64,000 nucleotides of DNA from Paraniabella hibiscisoli (lineage in GTDB: Bacteria; Bacteroidota; Bacteroidia; Chitinophagales; Chitinophagaceae), in assembly GCF_022512515.1 (NCBI RefSeq), contig NZ_JAKWBK010000003.1:372001-436000 (forward strand), read 5' to 3'. The translations under genes and the position numbers were made by a program. Position 1 is the stretch's first letter; each line of letters begins with the position of its first letter. This document shows positions 63,656 through 64,000 of the stretch, one piece after another. The notes under the pieces were generated by a model, which was not told the DNA's origin, made no database searches, and saw only the letters and a program-made list of their open reading frames with translations.

Positions 63656-64000
63656 TTACTTTTTAATTAATAGTAATTCTAACGGGCGCATCAGTTCCTG
63701 TTTTGTTATAGATACCGGCTGAATGACCAGCGTATGTATCCCCTTTTTTACCTGTACTATACCTATATCTTTTGTCAAAATATCCTCTCCCTTTGTAGCC
63801 GGTTGAAGCTCCGCTTCGGCCAATTGTTTTCCGTCTAATACCACTTTATAAACGCCGCCGGAATTCATTCCAATAATATATTTCAATGACAGATCGAACA
63901 TTGCATCGCTATCGTTTCTAAAGGTCCAGCTAATTGTTTGTGACGGCAACTTCCATCCATCCACATAATACCGGTTGGTTTTGCCGTCGCCAAAGCCGAA
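63656..64000 (-). CDS. C-terminal part of a secreted enzyme, cut by the window end
   Basis: Open from the window end (FGFGDGKTNRYYVDGWKLPS) to the stop at 63656; 114 residues visible. The visible part is a beta-sandwich module (SWTFRNDSDAMFDLSLKYII, GVYKVVLDGKQLAEAELQPA, KGIHTLVIQPVSI), typical of the C-terminal carbohydrate-binding module of GH29 and other PUL glycosidases. The catalytic part lies outside. Five bases upstream of GH88, so the same operon. Confidence 0.6.
   Translation of the reverse strand, partial: FGFGDGKTNRYYVDGWKLPSQTISWTFRNDSDAMFDLSLKYIIGMNSGGVYKVVLDGKQLAEAELQPATKGEDILTKDIGIVQVKKGIHTLVIQPVSITKQELMRPLELLLIKK

Noticed and set aside
1..64000. CRISPR arrays, tRNA or rRNA genes, insertion sequences, prophage
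   Set aside because: No regularly spaced repeats, no tRNA cloverleaf or rRNA text, and no transposase, integrase or phage structural proteins were seen in any frame.

Overview
The window reads as chromosomal DNA of a Bacteroidota, most likely a Chitinophagaceae-type (Chitinophagia) soil or plant-associated bacterium. The basis is a SusC/SusD pair with FecR and ECF sigma genes, Bacteroidota promoters of the TAnnTTTG type, an ImuA-ImuB-DnaE2 cassette, BshB1, many secreted CAZymes and moderate GC. The genus is inference.

A point that governs the whole annotation: about 35 of roughly 50 protein genes are split by one or more frameshifts, about sixty in 64 kb. Nearly all are explained by loss of one base in a homopolymer; a few need one extra base. 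Conserved motifs resume exactly in the new frame and corrected lengths match family norms. I read this as residual long-read consensus error, not gene decay, so each split gene is given as one CDS with its break positions.

Layout. 0-3.2 kb: Nudix hydrolase, small envelope genes and an exported HisC-like aminotransferase. 3.2-13.2 kb: two diverged copies of a two-gene envelope module (Cys-rich secreted protein plus outer-membrane barrel) flanking an imuA-imuB-dnaE2 translesion mutagenesis operon. 13.2-23.1 kb: tryptophanase, intact mutS, a secreted PHP-like protein divergent from an OprO/P-like porin across a perfect palindrome, bshB1 and a fatty-acid desaturase. 23.5-29.7 kb: a five-gene operon resembling a chaperone-usher pilus system (two single-domain pilin-like proteins, chaperone-like protein, two-domain subunit, 923-residue outer-membrane protein). 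This is the best candidate for an undescribed system. 29.7-34.7 kb: aldo/keto reductase, a three-gene membrane sensor/histidine kinase/response regulator operon and a divergent surface protein. 34.9-45.5 kb: a CAZyme cluster (GH29, 3-keto-disaccharide hydrolase, SGNH esterase, six-hairpin glycosidase, GH36, GH105) with an AraC regulator. 45.5-46.3 kb: a gene-free region with paired-hairpin repeats and palindromes. 46.3-64 kb: a polysaccharide utilisation locus on the minus strand (sugar dehydrogenase and cytochrome c, AraC, SusD, SusC, FecR, ECF sigma, GH28, GH29, PL6, a further lyase-like lipoprotein, GH88, and a gene cut by the window end).

How the parts work together: the ECF sigma, FecR and STN-domain SusC form a trans-envelope signal relay that should switch on uptake and breakdown of a uronic-acid-rich, fucosylated polysaccharide. 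Lyases and GH28 cut the backbone, GH88/GH105 remove the unsaturated uronyl ends, and GH29/GH36 trim side chains. A possible ~80-nt antisense RNA lies opposite the susC leader.
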